From positions 496,001 to 560,000 of the forward strand of contig JAGMWG010000010.1 in NCBI GenBank assembly GCA_020744225.1: DNA of 64,000 nt, read 5' to 3'. Source of the stretch: Paraphoma chrysanthemicola. Taxonomy: Eukaryota; Ascomycota; Dothideomycetes; Pleosporales; Phaeosphaeriaceae. Each line of letters opens with the position of its first letter. Position 1 is the stretch's first letter. Below the pieces are notes generated by a model. That model was not told the origin of the DNA. It was given only the letters and a program-made list of their open reading frames with translations, and made no database searches. Made by a program: the position numbers and the translations under genes. Positions 53,162 through 62,694 of the stretch are shown here, in pieces.

Positions 53162-55831
53162 TCAAGAATCATCTTCGCCTTCAGCGTCAAGCTCGTCCCC
53201 TCCCGTCAGGGCAGCTGGCAATAAGTGCTTGATCTCCTCATACTCCTGCTGGGCCTTTCGTGCGTCCTCGATCAGCCCGTTGCGCTGGTAAGTAGACATG
53301 CACAGTCCGAAAGCAACAGCCATCCACAGCGGCTTGCGACTGAGCTTAGCGTTCTGACGCGTTGCTCTTATAGCCTGAATCGACTTCTCGCCGACTTGAT
53401 CCGCAAAGAAGGACATTGTGAAGTAACACAGCGCCATGATAACAAACTCCCGATTCTGGGTGTTTCTAAAAATCTCATTGGCGCGATTGCTGGCAGTTTG
53501 CATCAATGTTTTTTGTCGATTGATGGAGGCGTCGGAGCTGGACATTGCGCGGATGAGGCGGTGGGCCATCTGAATGTACTGATTTGGATGGTTCTCGCAT
53601 AATGGTTGTATTTGTTGAAGTAGTGCGGTTGCCATGTGGTGCTGCGCATGACCGGGTGACCGGATGATGAGAAGTCTGTTAAGAGCTGCGAGTATCGCCA
53701 AGTCTGTTCTGGCACCGCCCGATGAGCTCTTCTCGGGAAGTTGGAACGTTTCTGTGGCATATGTGCGTGAAGCCGACTCCAAAGATCCAGCCTTTTGATC
53801 TATAACAGCAGATAGATACGACAGTGTTCGTATATACGTTTCTTGGCTGTCGTATGGCGGTTTCGCCGCTCGTTTCCGCAATATCGTTAAAGCCTCTTTT
53901 GCGACTCCATGATCCTCGCGAAAGCAGGCAATAAGACCAATAGTGAACATGGAATGCCAATCGAGCACGCGATTCCAATCCGTTTGAGAAATCGCAATAG
54001 AAAGGGGAATGCTGTATGATATGTTGCGCTTCAGAGCGGCTCGCGAGCGCTGGTGAGCTTCCTTGACGTAGCTGAGTCCTTTCTCGTGAACGTTTTGGTC
54101 CAGCGCACCAATGTGGAAACACAACGTCTTTACGTCTTCTCTAGGTAGCCAGCCGAAGACAAGCTCGTCCTTACCATCCGAACTCTTTCGAAACACGCCA
54201 CCAGTGTCGTAGGTGAGGCTGCCTCCGAAGCTTCGCTCAATAACAACAGTGAAGACACCAGTCTCCGATCGCGCGGAAACCGTCGCCTCGTCCAGAGCGG
54301 TCTCGATCAATGCGGTGGACTTCTTGCTGTCGGGCGTGCCATGTTGAATCCCCCAGGCAACGTCGATGATATCAATCAAAGTCCCGAATGACCCTAGCTG
54401 TTTTGGTGTCACTTGTAGTTGTTGACTTCGCGCGGCAGCAATTGCCCGATGGGCTTGTTCAAGCCTGTCTGGCGCACCGGACCGCAGGTGCACCATCGCT
54501 TCCATTGCACTACAGGCAACATAGATAGCTCTATCTCCTCGTTTCTCGGCATGGGCCAGTATGGCGTGTAATTGCTGAAGTGCCGGGACTGTTTCGATGC
54601 GACCTGGTATCTGAAGCGCGAGCGAGACCTTGAGGAACCTGAAAGCATATACCCAGGCGACGTGTTGGAACGTCTCCGCCTCTGATATAGGTTTGTCAAG
54701 TGCCTTGAGTGCAGCACGATGGTTTGTCTTGAATTGGTAGCGCACTTGCAAGTGCAACGAGGCGTACTTAAGGTCCTGTAACCGACAGCGTCCGCAGAGC
54801 GAGATCTGCTTGGAAAGGATCTCATCGATCTCCGCGGTATTGTCCGTCTCTTCAACCAGTAAGCTGGCGTATCTCAGGCGTAGCTTAGCCTCATCGCGTG
54901 GCATCAAGCTAAACTCCCGCAGCACGGTGTCCATACAGCCCAGACCCGTAGCCATGAGCTTGTAGTATTGCCGCATATCAGCTTCACGCTTCTCCCGGAC
55001 TATCAGTGCGCCCATCCCGCGTGCGGCAGCAATGTACTCGTCAGCAGCCGAGAGAAGCATGACGGAAAGGTCAGCCGGAAGCGCCTTGGGAGGAGGATGT
55101 GCATGCTTCGTTGGCGTGAGTTGGTGGGCCGACGACCGTGATATGACTACCTGTGGGTGCGCTTTCACTTTCGGTGCCGTCTGTGTAATCGAGGGACTGC
55201 GGTGCTGGCTTGAAGGGGTTTGTGACATGGAAGGCACGCGCTGCTGAGGGGCAGTTTGCTGCTGCAACGGTGCCCGGTGCTGGTGCTGGTTCTGGTTCTG
55301 TGTGGGTGTGCTTGGTGTCCGTTGCTGTGGGCGAGGTCCATTTTCCTGATGCGATTGTGATCTCTGCACCTGTTTCGGCGCAGGCGGAGGAGGTGCTGGC
55401 CGCCCGTTAAAGGAGCGTCGGTCGTGCGAGCCGTCCATTTGCACCATCCCACCATTGCTTGTCCGCTGGACCGGCATTTGGACATGGCGGATCTTGGGTG
55501 GCTGCATCTGTTGCATAGGCGACAAATAGCTTGGGGCCCTCGCAGGAATCACGACTTGGGGTTGCGCTCGTGGCTGCTGTTGCTGGGGGTAGGTCTGGGG
55601 CATAGGCGGGTATTGCTGGCTCGATGGTCGCGGGATAGCGACCTGTGGTCCTCCCTGCTGGGGCTGAGACTGCGGATAGCCCTGAGGCATCTGCATCTGC
55701 ATCGGAGGGTACTGCGGAGGGTAGCCCTGTTGCGCGTAGCCGTTCGGCGGCTGCTGGGGAGGTGTGTAAGGCACATACTGGCCGTTCGCATAGGGCTGCG
55801 GCGGCCAGTTGTAGTTGTGGCGCGGATCCAT
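53162..55831 (-). CDS. SCC4: Cohesin loading factor Scc4/Mau2
   Basis: A single exon of 889 residues. The first ~245 residues are disordered and rich in Pro, Gln and Tyr (YPPQYPPMQMQMPQGYPQ), a fungal extension. The remaining ~640 residues form an all-helical TPR-like array: LLSAADEYIAAARGMGALI, KYASLHLQVRYQFKT, FQHVAWVYAFRFLKVSLALQ, HRAIAAARSQQLQV, RVLDWHSMFTIGLIACFRED. The protein ends in an acidic tail (DELDAEGEDDS). This matches the Cohesin_load family (yeast Scc4, metazoan MAU2), which binds the Scc2 N-terminus and loads cohesin onto chromatin. Length fits filamentous-fungal members. Long frames on the opposite strand and the other minus frame are composition shadows of the Gln/Pro-rich region. 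Confidence 0.9.
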   Translation of the reverse strand: MDPRHNYNWPPQPYANGQYVPYTPPQQPPNGYAQQGYPPQYPPMQMQMPQGYPQSQPQQGGPQVAIPRPSSQQYPPMPQTYPQQQQPRAQPQVVIPARAPSYLSPMQQMQPPKIRHVQMPVQRTSNGGMVQMDGSHDRRSFNGRPAPPPPAPKQVQRSQSHQENGPRPQQRTPSTPTQNQNQHQHRAPLQQQTAPQQRVPSMSQTPSSQHRSPSITQTAPKVKAHPQVVISRSSAHQLTPTKHAHPPPKALPADLSVMLLSAADEYIAAARGMGALIVREKREADMRQYYKLMATGLGCMDTVLREFSLMPRDEAKLRLRYASLLVEETDNTAEIDEILSKQISLCGRCRLQDLKYASLHLQVRYQFKTNHRAALKALDKPISEAETFQHVAWVYAFRFLKVSLALQIPGRIETVPALQQLHAILAHAEKRGDRAIYVACSAMEAMVHLRSGAPDRLEQAHRAIAAARSQQLQVTPKQLGSFGTLIDIIDVAWGIQHGTPDSKKSTALIETALDEATVSARSETGVFTVVIERSFGGSLTYDTGGVFRKSSDGKDELVFGWLPREDVKTLCFHIGALDQNVHEKGLSYVKEAHQRSRAALKRNISYSIPLSIAISQTDWNRVLDWHSMFTIGLIACFREDHGVAKEALTILRKRAAKPPYDSQETYIRTLSYLSAVIDQKAGSLESASRTYATETFQLPEKSSSGGARTDLAILAALNRLLIIRSPGHAQHHMATALLQQIQPLCENHPNQYIQMAHRLIRAMSSSDASINRQKTLMQTASNRANEIFRNTQNREFVIMALCYFTMSFFADQVGEKSIQAIRATRQNAKLSRKPLWMAVAFGLCMSTYQRNGLIEDARKAQQEYEEIKHLLPAALTGGDELDAEGEDDS

Positions 55832-56353
55832 GGTTCTTCAGGCAGGTCGCGTCATCGGTGGTCGATAAGGGAGGGGGAGCGAAGCATGTTGGGCGGATGC
55901 GGGGTCGTGGGAGTGAAGGGCAAGTTGCATGAAGTCGCGCGCTGCGCAGGTGGAAGTCGCGACCGCGCCTGCGCCCACAAGCGCGCGTTCCTGTGGCCAC
56001 TCACATTGCCCAGATCGGCCCAAGCCCTGCCGAGGCACGTTTTACCTACGGTGAGATGTACAACTTTTCACTTCAATACACTAAGAAATTCTGCATGAAT
56101 GGTTGCTCATATTTGCGCTCTAAAAGATCTATCCAAGAGAACGTCGAAAGTGGTTAACCTACACTACAGCAACACATTCGCAAGACGCACTCGATGCTAC
56201 ATATCTGAAAACCAGGACGCAACCTTTCACACCAAATAAACCGATACAAGTTTACAGGACATTGAAAGCTGAAGAGAAAGCGGAAGAGCATTTCCAGGGT
56301 ACTCTACAATCTCAAAATCTCAAAATCTACCCCAACCACAGATAAGTTGCATC
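55832..56353. promoter_or_regulatory. Divergent promoter between SCC4 and the esterase gene
   Basis: 522 bp lie between two divergent starts. A short tandem CTCAAAAT (two units, near 56310) lies just upstream of the esterase start. No other element is called. Confidence 0.35.
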
Positions 56354-57729
56354 ATGGTCGACCTATCTTGGACTCTCGGCCACGCCCAAACGTCCTACAC
56401 ACACCACCCATCTCCTATTCCTCTACGGACCAGTTCAGGCCGCAAAACGAACCTTTCCATCCTCGCCAGCACGTCCATTCCACCATGTCGTCTCAATCCT
56501 CTCCTTTTCAATGGCCATCTTCAGACCATGTACACGGCACGCAAAAACCCTGGCCCACCAATCTACTACAAGCGCAAGGTCTTCACATCCACGCACTCCG
56601 TCTACCCAGGCCACTTCGCCGTTGACTTTGTCATCGACAAGGAAACCGGCGCCAAGCAGAAAGTAGACCCAGAACTTCCTGAACGCACGTCAAACTTCTC
56701 TTCCGAAGAATGGTCCGCCATCCCAAGCCAAGATTCTAAACCCCTTCTCATCGCCCTCCACGGCCTCACGGGCGGCAGTCACGAAGTCTACCTCCGCGAA
56801 ACACTCGCGCCCTTGACGGCGCTTGGATGGACTGCCTGCGTGATCAACGGGCGTGGATGCGCCCTGTCGAAAATCAGTACGCCGCAACTATTCAATTCTC
56901 GCGCAACGTGGGACATGCGCCAGCTCGTCCTCACGCTCCGCGAACTCTTCCCCAACCGTCCCCTGTATGCAGTAGGCTTCAGTCTGGGCGCCAACATCCT
57001 CACAAACTATGTGGGCGAAGAAGGGTCGAAGTGCATTCTCCGCGCCGCAGTCGCTTGTTCGAATCCCTGGAACTTGGAGATTTGCAACGTCGCGCTGCAA
57101 TCCACGTGGCTGGGACTCGAAGTCTATTGTCGCACTATGGGGCAAAACATGAAGGGCTTGTTTGAGCAGCACAAGGATCAGATACTCAAGAACGAGGCGA
57201 TTGATGCGGACAAAGTGAGGGGTTGTAGGTATTTGTTCGAATTTGATAGATACATTCAGGCGCCGACGTGGGGGTATCCGACTGAAGGGGCGTACTATCG
57301 GGATGCGCAGAGTGTGGATGCGTTGCTTGGGGTGAGGATACCGTTTCTGGGAATCAATGCGGAGGATGATCCGGTATGTTTGCATTCTGTAGCTGACTAT
57401 CATTGTTTGTTGGTATATATGTGGTTGGCTGGATATGCTAACACTCGTGCTAGATCTCGTCAAAAGCGGCCATACCGTTTGAAGAGTTCAAGCAGAATCC
57501 GTACGCGGTACTTTGTACTACGAACTGGGGTGGTCACCTAGGACACTTCCAGCTCGGTGGAGGGCGATGGTTCGCGACGGCAGCATCGTCGTTCCTAGCC
57601 AAGATGCATGATGAGATCGACCACGAAGCGTCCAAAGCCGAGAGAGAAGGAACCAAGATCGACACACCCAGCAAAGCCTATCCCATCTTCGACCCGAACC
57701 ACCGTCGCTTGATCCTGCCGGATGCATGA
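56354..57729 (+). CDS. Alpha/beta hydrolase, EHT1/EEB1/YMR210w-type ester synthase/esterase
   Basis: Two exons (56354..57373 and 57454..57729) sum to 432 codons, 431 residues. The 80-nt intron has donor GTATGT, branch GCTAACA and acceptor TGCTAG. Characteristic motifs: LNPLLFNGHLQTMYT near the start; PLLIALHGLTGGSHEVYLRE (oxyanion region); YAVGFSLGANILTNYVGEEG with the nucleophile Ser in GFSLG; FLGINAEDDP with the acid Asp; and NWGGHLGHFQ with the catalytic His, which only the second exon supplies. This is the YheT/Eht1 family, with medium-chain fatty-acid ethyl-ester synthase and esterase or monoacylglycerol lipase activities in yeast. No signal peptide is seen. Confidence 0.9.
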
Positions 57730-57837
57730 TGTGCTGCCGTGAATAACTCGTAGATCTGATTCTTGGGTATCATAGACTTTTAGACTTTGAAAATAGACAA
57801 CTTCTTCCCCCATCACATGAACTTGCCATCCTGCTCT

Positions 57838-58446
57838 TCACCCAAAGCTCACTCGCTTCCTCTGCTTATATTTTCCGTCCTTATCCTTCCGATCCTTCTT
57901 CCCACCCTCCTCATCCGCATCCTCCTTCTTCGCGGGCTCCGACCTCCTCCGCTTCTTCTTCAAGTCCTTCTTGCGCTCCTCAAATGCCTTGTCCTTGTCG
58001 CTCTTTCGCTCTTCAGCCTCTACGCGCTTCGCCTCACGAATCTCCTCTAATTGTCTCGCGCGCATGATTTTGCTCTCGATTCTGCCTTCCTTCTCTACAT
58101 TGACGACATTCATAATCGCAAGCATGCTCGCAGGGTCGTCGACAAATTTCTTGCCCTTCTTGACGCCCTTGGGTTTCGCGATGCCGGCGGGGATGATACC
58201 ATTGAGCAGCGGGATGTCGAGTTCTTTTTCCGAGTAGACGCGACGTTTCTTGCGGCCGTCGAGGGTCTTTGATTTGGTCTTTTGTGCGCCACCGGGTTTG
58301 GCGAGGGTGAGCTTCTTTTGGCGGTTCTTGGAGATGCCTTCTGGTTTTGAGGCGGAAGATTTGGATTTTGAGGAGGATTTTGCGCCAAGTTTGGAGGATT
58401 TGCCTTTGGCGCCGGGCTTGCCCTTTGCCTGCTTTGTAGAAGCCAT
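57838..58446 (-). CDS. LOC1: Loc1, 60S ribosome assembly/mRNA localisation protein
   Basis: A single exon of 202 residues, highly basic. It starts MASTKQAKGKPGAKGKSSKL with a Ser/Lys-rich disordered region. The conserved core follows: RKKRRVYSEKELDIPLLNGI, PAGIAKPKGVKKGKKFVDDP, ASMLAIMNVVNVEKEGRIES and RQLEEIREAKRVEAEERK, as in fungal Loc1. A charged coiled-coil tail (DLKKKRRRSEPAKKEDADEE) ends KQRKRVSFG. Loc1 is a nucleolar RNA-binding protein required for pre-60S maturation and, in yeast, ASH1 mRNA localisation. It is divergent from VPS68 over 259 bp. Confidence 0.88.
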   Translation of the reverse strand: MASTKQAKGKPGAKGKSSKLGAKSSSKSKSSASKPEGISKNRQKKLTLAKPGGAQKTKSKTLDGRKKRRVYSEKELDIPLLNGIIPAGIAKPKGVKKGKKFVDDPASMLAIMNVVNVEKEGRIESKIMRARQLEEIREAKRVEAEERKSDKDKAFEERKKDLKKKRRRSEPAKKEDADEEGGKKDRKDKDGKYKQRKRVSFG

Positions 58447-58705
58447 AGTGGAAACGTGGGGACGTGAGGTGGTTGGAGGAACTCGAAGATGTTCTGCGCA
58501 GGTTGTGATGGGTCGAACTTTTTTGGAAGCTACGCGGTCCAGGTCGGCGGTTGCTGCAGGCGCGTCCCGACGTCAAGTGCTTGGCATGGCCAACCTCACG
58601 GGCGCATGCGCAGGCACAGCTGCAACATCAGACATCACAGCTTGCCAACAGCTTACGACGACCTTCCCTAACACCCCACTGCGCGCATCGAGGTTACGAC
58701 TCACA

Positions 58706-59337
58706 ATGGAGGAGAATCGCCTGTTTCGCTTTCCCAAGCCAGCGTGGCTGAACAGCGCCAACACGAGGACGTTCGGCGTCTACACAGCCGGAGCTCTGGT
58801 AGGCAGTCTACATGTCGCGCGGCCTCCTTTAGAGCAGTACTGATGAAGAATAGTTCGCGCTCGGCTTCTACACGCTCATCGACATCGCCGTGTGGTCCAA
58901 GTCTGTCAACCCCTCCGAGCCGCCTGTACACATTACCTTCGTAGACTGGATCCCCGGAATCTGCTCTGCGCTTGGAATGCTGGTCATCAACTCCATCGAC
59001 AAGTCGCGACTTTCGGCCGACAGCTTCTCTTACAGCGGGAACGGTGTTGCATGGAAGGCGAAGCTAGTGCTGTTCCTAGGCTTTGCGCTGCTGGCGGGCG
59101 GGCTTGCAGGCAGCGTGGTTGTGATGGTTATGAAGTACGTTGTGCCTGAAGCTGGCTACGAATGGCCGATCACTTGGATGGGAATCGGAAACGTTGTCGC
59201 AAACGCATTGATTATGCTTAGGTGAGTTCACGATGCTGGTAACCTTCATGGGTGCAAGGCTGACACGAAACAGCTCGGCTGTGCTTTGGGTCGCGCAAAA
59301 CCTGGAAGACGAATACACATACAACCTCGCACTATAG
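58706..59337 (+). CDS. VPS68: Vps68 (TMEM50/UPF0220) endosomal membrane protein
   Basis: Three exons (58706..58798, 58854..59221, 59274..59337) sum to 175 codons, 174 residues, close to yeast Vps68 (184). Introns are 55 and 52 nt with GT-AG ends. The start is MEENRLFRFPKPAWL. Four hydrophobic segments are visible: YTAGAL joined to FALGFYTLIDIAVW; VDWIPGICSALGMLVINSI; LVLFLGFALLAGGLAGSVVV; and WMGIGNVVANALIMLS joined to SAVLWVAQN. This matches the TMEM50 family. Vps68 forms a complex with Vps55 that promotes endosome-to-vacuole trafficking in yeast. The gene for Vps55 is the convergent neighbour, ~390 bp away. Confidence 0.92.
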
Positions 59338-59729
59338 GCACTGCGCACATCGAGTAGAGCCCTCAAGTGTTGTGTATGTGCATTAATAGCAGCCTCGTTT
59401 AGGCAACGGTAGATGAGCTTAGGGGTAATGCTTAGGTTGGACCCTTCGAAGGAGTGACTGATTGGCGTGTATGATATCAGTAGCGCAGTTGCCATGTTTC
59501 TGAATTTAGCGATTTCACGTTTCACACCCTTTCCCTTGCTCACGTCTCACATCCAAGATGCGAATGGTTGTCGAATGACTTGATATATTCATACAAGAAC
59601 GCTCACACAGCAATATAAACAACACGATGCGCATAATTTGCAACAGCTCCATTCGCGGACGTCCCAATAGACCAGCCCTCCTTCAGCGCTTCTCAACTAT
59701 GTCTAGCAGCAGAGCCCATCTACTCAGTC

Positions 59730-60361
59730 TCAAAACTAGATGGGCTAGTCAGTTATATACTGTCTTCAATAGGCAGAAGTTATTGGACTCACATCTTCTT
59801 GCTCCTGGAAGAACATTGTAAAGCTAATGATGGTGGCATAGATCAGGAGTCCACCAAAAACAGACATGGCTGCTGCACCTCCAGCGATCTGCGCCGAGTG
59901 CCACAGAAGGGTAGGAAGGGCTGAAAACAGGATCAGTATGCTGCTTGCGCAAGGTTTACGGACTTGTCGGAGGTATGGTGGATGCATGGCATTCGCCAGG
60001 TCCAGCGCATAGGCTCCCAGCACTTGGCTTTGACTTACCCACTCCCATGACAACGAAGAAGCCTGTCAAGAATCTTCCAAAGTCTACCACGCCGTTTCCG
60101 TGGCTCTCCATGAAGTCATCCTGGTTCGCTGCTCTTCCGCATAGCCAGTTGGGCAAGGGCGCGATTACGTATGTTGCGACAACGAGGAGCGTAAGGTAGT
60201 TATGGAACAGCGCCGCAGAGAGAATGACGAGGAGGAAGCCTATCGCAAGGACCTAACAAGCGAGCCAGTTAGTTACTCGTCGTTGTATGATTGACGGTGT
60301 CATCATGCGCCGGAGCTGGACGTACGAACGACAGCCCTATGATGGTCTTGATGCCGGCCAT
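59730..60361 (-). CDS. VPS55: Vps55 (LEPROT-like) endosomal membrane protein
   Basis: Four exons (60361..60326, 60252..60039, 59920..59793, 59735..59730) sum to 128 codons, 127 residues. The start is MAGIKTIIGLSF, then VLAIGFLLVILSAALFHNYL, VVATYVIAPLPNWLCGR, GNGVVDFGRFLTGFFVVMGV, ALPTLLWHSAQIAG and SVFGGLLIYATIISFTMFFQ, matching Vps55/leptin-receptor-overlapping-transcript proteins. The last exon is only six bases, TTT then TGA, after donor GTGAGT and a branch AACTGACTAG. It gives FFQEQEDF and stop, like the ...EF ending of yeast Vps55. Without that splice the frame would add an unrelated tail (VSPITSAY). It is divergent from PRE5 over ~386 bp. Confidence 0.92.
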
Positions 60362-60747
60362 GTTGGGCGTATTTGACTGCCTGTGGGTACGTGATGGTTG
60401 ACGGCAGATATGCGATAGAAAAGAGAATCGTGCACCGCTCGGTCGGCTTCGTGATGTTGTTGTGTTCTGGTGTCTTCTTAGGCGCCTGTGGTGAGGTTGC
60501 AGTTGGCAGTCGCGCCCGGCCGCGCCTGCCAAGACCCGGAGCTCGGTCGCAAGCTGCAGCTGTCGTACTCAAAGGTGCCTTGAGCATCAACAATCACCAC
60601 CCCGCCCTTTACAACTGCGACTCTCGACCGTACCCGATCAATAGCTTGAGATCGTTCTGGACTGAAATACCCCGACCTCGAAATCGTGCCTGAGAGTCGT
60701 ACCGACCGACATCACACTGTCCAAACCCCACCGCGCCCGCCTCCACC

Positions 60748-61662
60748 ATGTTCAGAAACAACTACGACAACGATTCGGTCACCTTCTCGCCGCAGGGTCG
60801 TATATTCCAGGTCGAGTATGCATCGGAAGCAGTCAAGCAGGGTTCCGTTGTAGTCGGTCTCGTCAGCAAAACACATGCCGTGCTTGCAGCTATCAAGGTA
60901 CGTCCAGTCGAGCGAGCCATATGGTCTGGATGTGTTTGCGCAAGCATCCTCACAGACAAGCTGCACCAACGTGAAACTTGCAATGTACTCGCGGCATTGC
61001 ATTGTTGGTGCCATTTCACAGCCCCGACTAATATTGAACAGAGAAACGCTGAAGAGCTGTCGTCCTACCAAAAGAAGGTTATCCCGATCGACTCGCACTT
61101 TGGTGTCGCCCTCGCCGGCCTCGCCTCAGACGCCCGTGTCCTCTCGAACTTCATGAAGCAGCAATCACTTGCCTCCCGCCTGACCTACGACCGCGCCATT
61201 CCCCTGTCAGAGATCACCGCACGTATTGCAGATCGGGCCCAAACCAATACCCAGCAGTACGGACGGAGACCTTATGGAGTTGGCTTGCTGATTGCGGGTG
61301 TGGATGCGAAGGGACCACATCTGTTCGAATTCCAGCCTAGCGGTGTAACACAAGAAATGCTTGCGTGCGGCATTGGTGCGAGAAGTCAGATGGCAAGGAC
61401 GTACCTCGAGAGGCACTTGGAGGAGTTTGAGGGTGCAAGCAGGGAGGAGCTGATCAAGCATGCTCTTAGGGCGCTCAAGGAGTCGCTTTCACAAGACAAG
61501 GAGCTTACCGTGGACAACACGAGCATCGGAATTGGTGGCCTTGACGAGAACTTCGCGCTGTACGAGGGTCAAGATATCGCCGAGTGGCTGGACGCAACAT
61601 TCGAGAACCGGGACGGAAACGAAGAGGAGGAGGGCGGCGATGCTATGGAGACCGATTCATGA
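60748..61662 (+). CDS. PRE5: 20S proteasome alpha subunit Pre5 (PSMA1-type)
   Basis: Two exons (60748..60897 and 61042..61662) give 256 residues. It starts MFRNNYDNDSVTFSPQGRIF, then QVEYASEAVKQGS, the alpha-subunit signature. Next come SKTHAVLAAIK joined to RNAEELSSYQKK, YGRRPYGVGLLIAGVD and GARSQMARTYLERHLEEFEG, all typical of PSMA1/Pre5. An acidic tail ends EEEEGGDAMETDS. The 144-nt intron (donor GTACGT, branch GACTAAT, acceptor ACAG) is a multiple of three without an in-frame stop, so unspliced sequence reads through with 48 extra residues that the family lacks. It forms part of the alpha ring of the 20S core. Confidence 0.95.
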   Translation: MFRNNYDNDSVTFSPQGRIFQVEYASEAVKQGSVVVGLVSKTHAVLAAIKVRPVERAIWSGCVCASILTDKLHQRETCNVLAALHCWCHFTAPTNIEQRNAEELSSYQKKVIPIDSHFGVALAGLASDARVLSNFMKQQSLASRLTYDRAIPLSEITARIADRAQTNTQQYGRRPYGVGLLIAGVDAKGPHLFEFQPSGVTQEMLACGIGARSQMARTYLERHLEEFEGASREELIKHALRALKESLSQDKELTVDNTSIGIGGLDENFALYEGQDIAEWLDATFENRDGNEEEEGGDAMETDS

Positions 61663-62031
61663 GGCAACCAGATAGATTAAGAGCATCATTCCGGGATGCA
61701 GCCTGCACCAGGCTCGGATACCGTTTGAAGCAGACCAAAGTGCTGTGAGCAGATACAGCTGGATCTGCTACATAGATCATGACAGCTCACGTGTTCTTGT
61801 GAGGCGAGCCAGTCATGAACATGACAACGAAAATGAATGAATATGACACAAATGCTCGTGTATGGGTCGCCAAACATTGCTTGCGTGATGGACTTGGTGA
61901 GGCTATCGATGTTCACGTGACGTTGAGCTCCGAGCGGCTTCCGCGAAATCTCGCCGCAACTGCACCTTCTCAACGCCCATCCGCAACCCGCAAACTCCGT
62001 CACACCCACGAACCCGCATCCAACCATCACA
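61663..62031. other. Intergenic stretch between PRE5 and ATP15
   Basis: The 3' flank of PRE5 and the promoter/leader of the ATP synthase epsilon gene. No other element is recognised. Confidence 0.4.
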
Positions 62032-62381
62032 ATGGCATTCGCGTGGAAAGCCGCCGGTCTCACGTACGCTTCGATCTCTCCGTGGACCCCGGTATCGCAT
62101 TATTGACACGTCTGGACAGCTACAACCGCTACATTGCCGTCGCATCGCGCGTCGTGCGCCGCTCGCTCAAGGAAGACCAGCGCATCATCGCCGAGCGAAG
62201 GGGCCAGAGCGAACTCCGATTTGCCAAGTGGGAGGTGAGTGACGACAATTGGGACCGCAAGGATGCGGATGTGGATAAAGTACGTGGGCTAATGGCGACG
62301 TAGAATGGCAAGCAGAGCGAGGTCAAGGACTTGAACGCTGCGACACTACAAGCTCAGGCAGATGCTGCTAAGGCATCTTAA
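62032..62381 (+). CDS. ATP15: Mitochondrial ATP synthase subunit epsilon
   Basis: Three small exons (62032..62063, 62120..62234, 62304..62381) sum to 75 codons, 74 residues. Introns are 56 nt (donor GTACGC) and 69 nt (donor GTGAGT, branch GGCTAATG). The protein reads MAFAWKAAGLTYNRYIAVAS, then VVRRSLKEDQRIIAERRGQS, ELRFAKWE, NGKQSEVKDL. The W-x-A-G-x-x-Y-x-x-Y start is the mark of eukaryotic F1 epsilon. It has no cleaved presequence, as usual. Epsilon sits at the foot of the F1 central stalk with gamma and delta. The unspliced frame is misleading, because it runs open through part of the introns. Confidence 0.9.
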
Positions 62382-62694
62382 GTGTTCAAGCAAGCACACG
62401 GCATGAAGCGGGAGATGGATGCATGGTCAGAGGGAAGCCGCTGAGTTGGTGAATGTATATTCTGTACTATCAATTGCCATTGGCGCGGAGGGAAACAGCA
62501 AAAAGCCAATGCACCTCAAGATTTGAGCTCAAATGCACTTCTAACATGTCATCCGTTCAATTGTGAGATGTTGATAATGAGTGTAACTACCTACCGCCTA
62601 CCCGCGCCCTCTCTCACCAAAAACTCGCCCTGCATGCAAGGTGTAACTCGGCTGTCACAAACTTCCCGCATCGGCAACTACTCCACCACCGAAC
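62382..62694. other. Intergenic stretch between ATP15 and MAK10
   Basis: The 3' flank of ATP15 and the promoter of MAK10. Nothing else is seen. Confidence 0.4.

Noticed and set aside
55407..56098. Long frames on both strands over the start of SCC4
   Set aside because: They are shadows of the Gln/Pro-rich low-complexity coding sequence and have no domain.
57058..57070. GTTCGAATCC-like tRNA T-loop sequence
   Set aside because: It lies inside the esterase coding sequence with no acceptor stem or anticodon arm around it.
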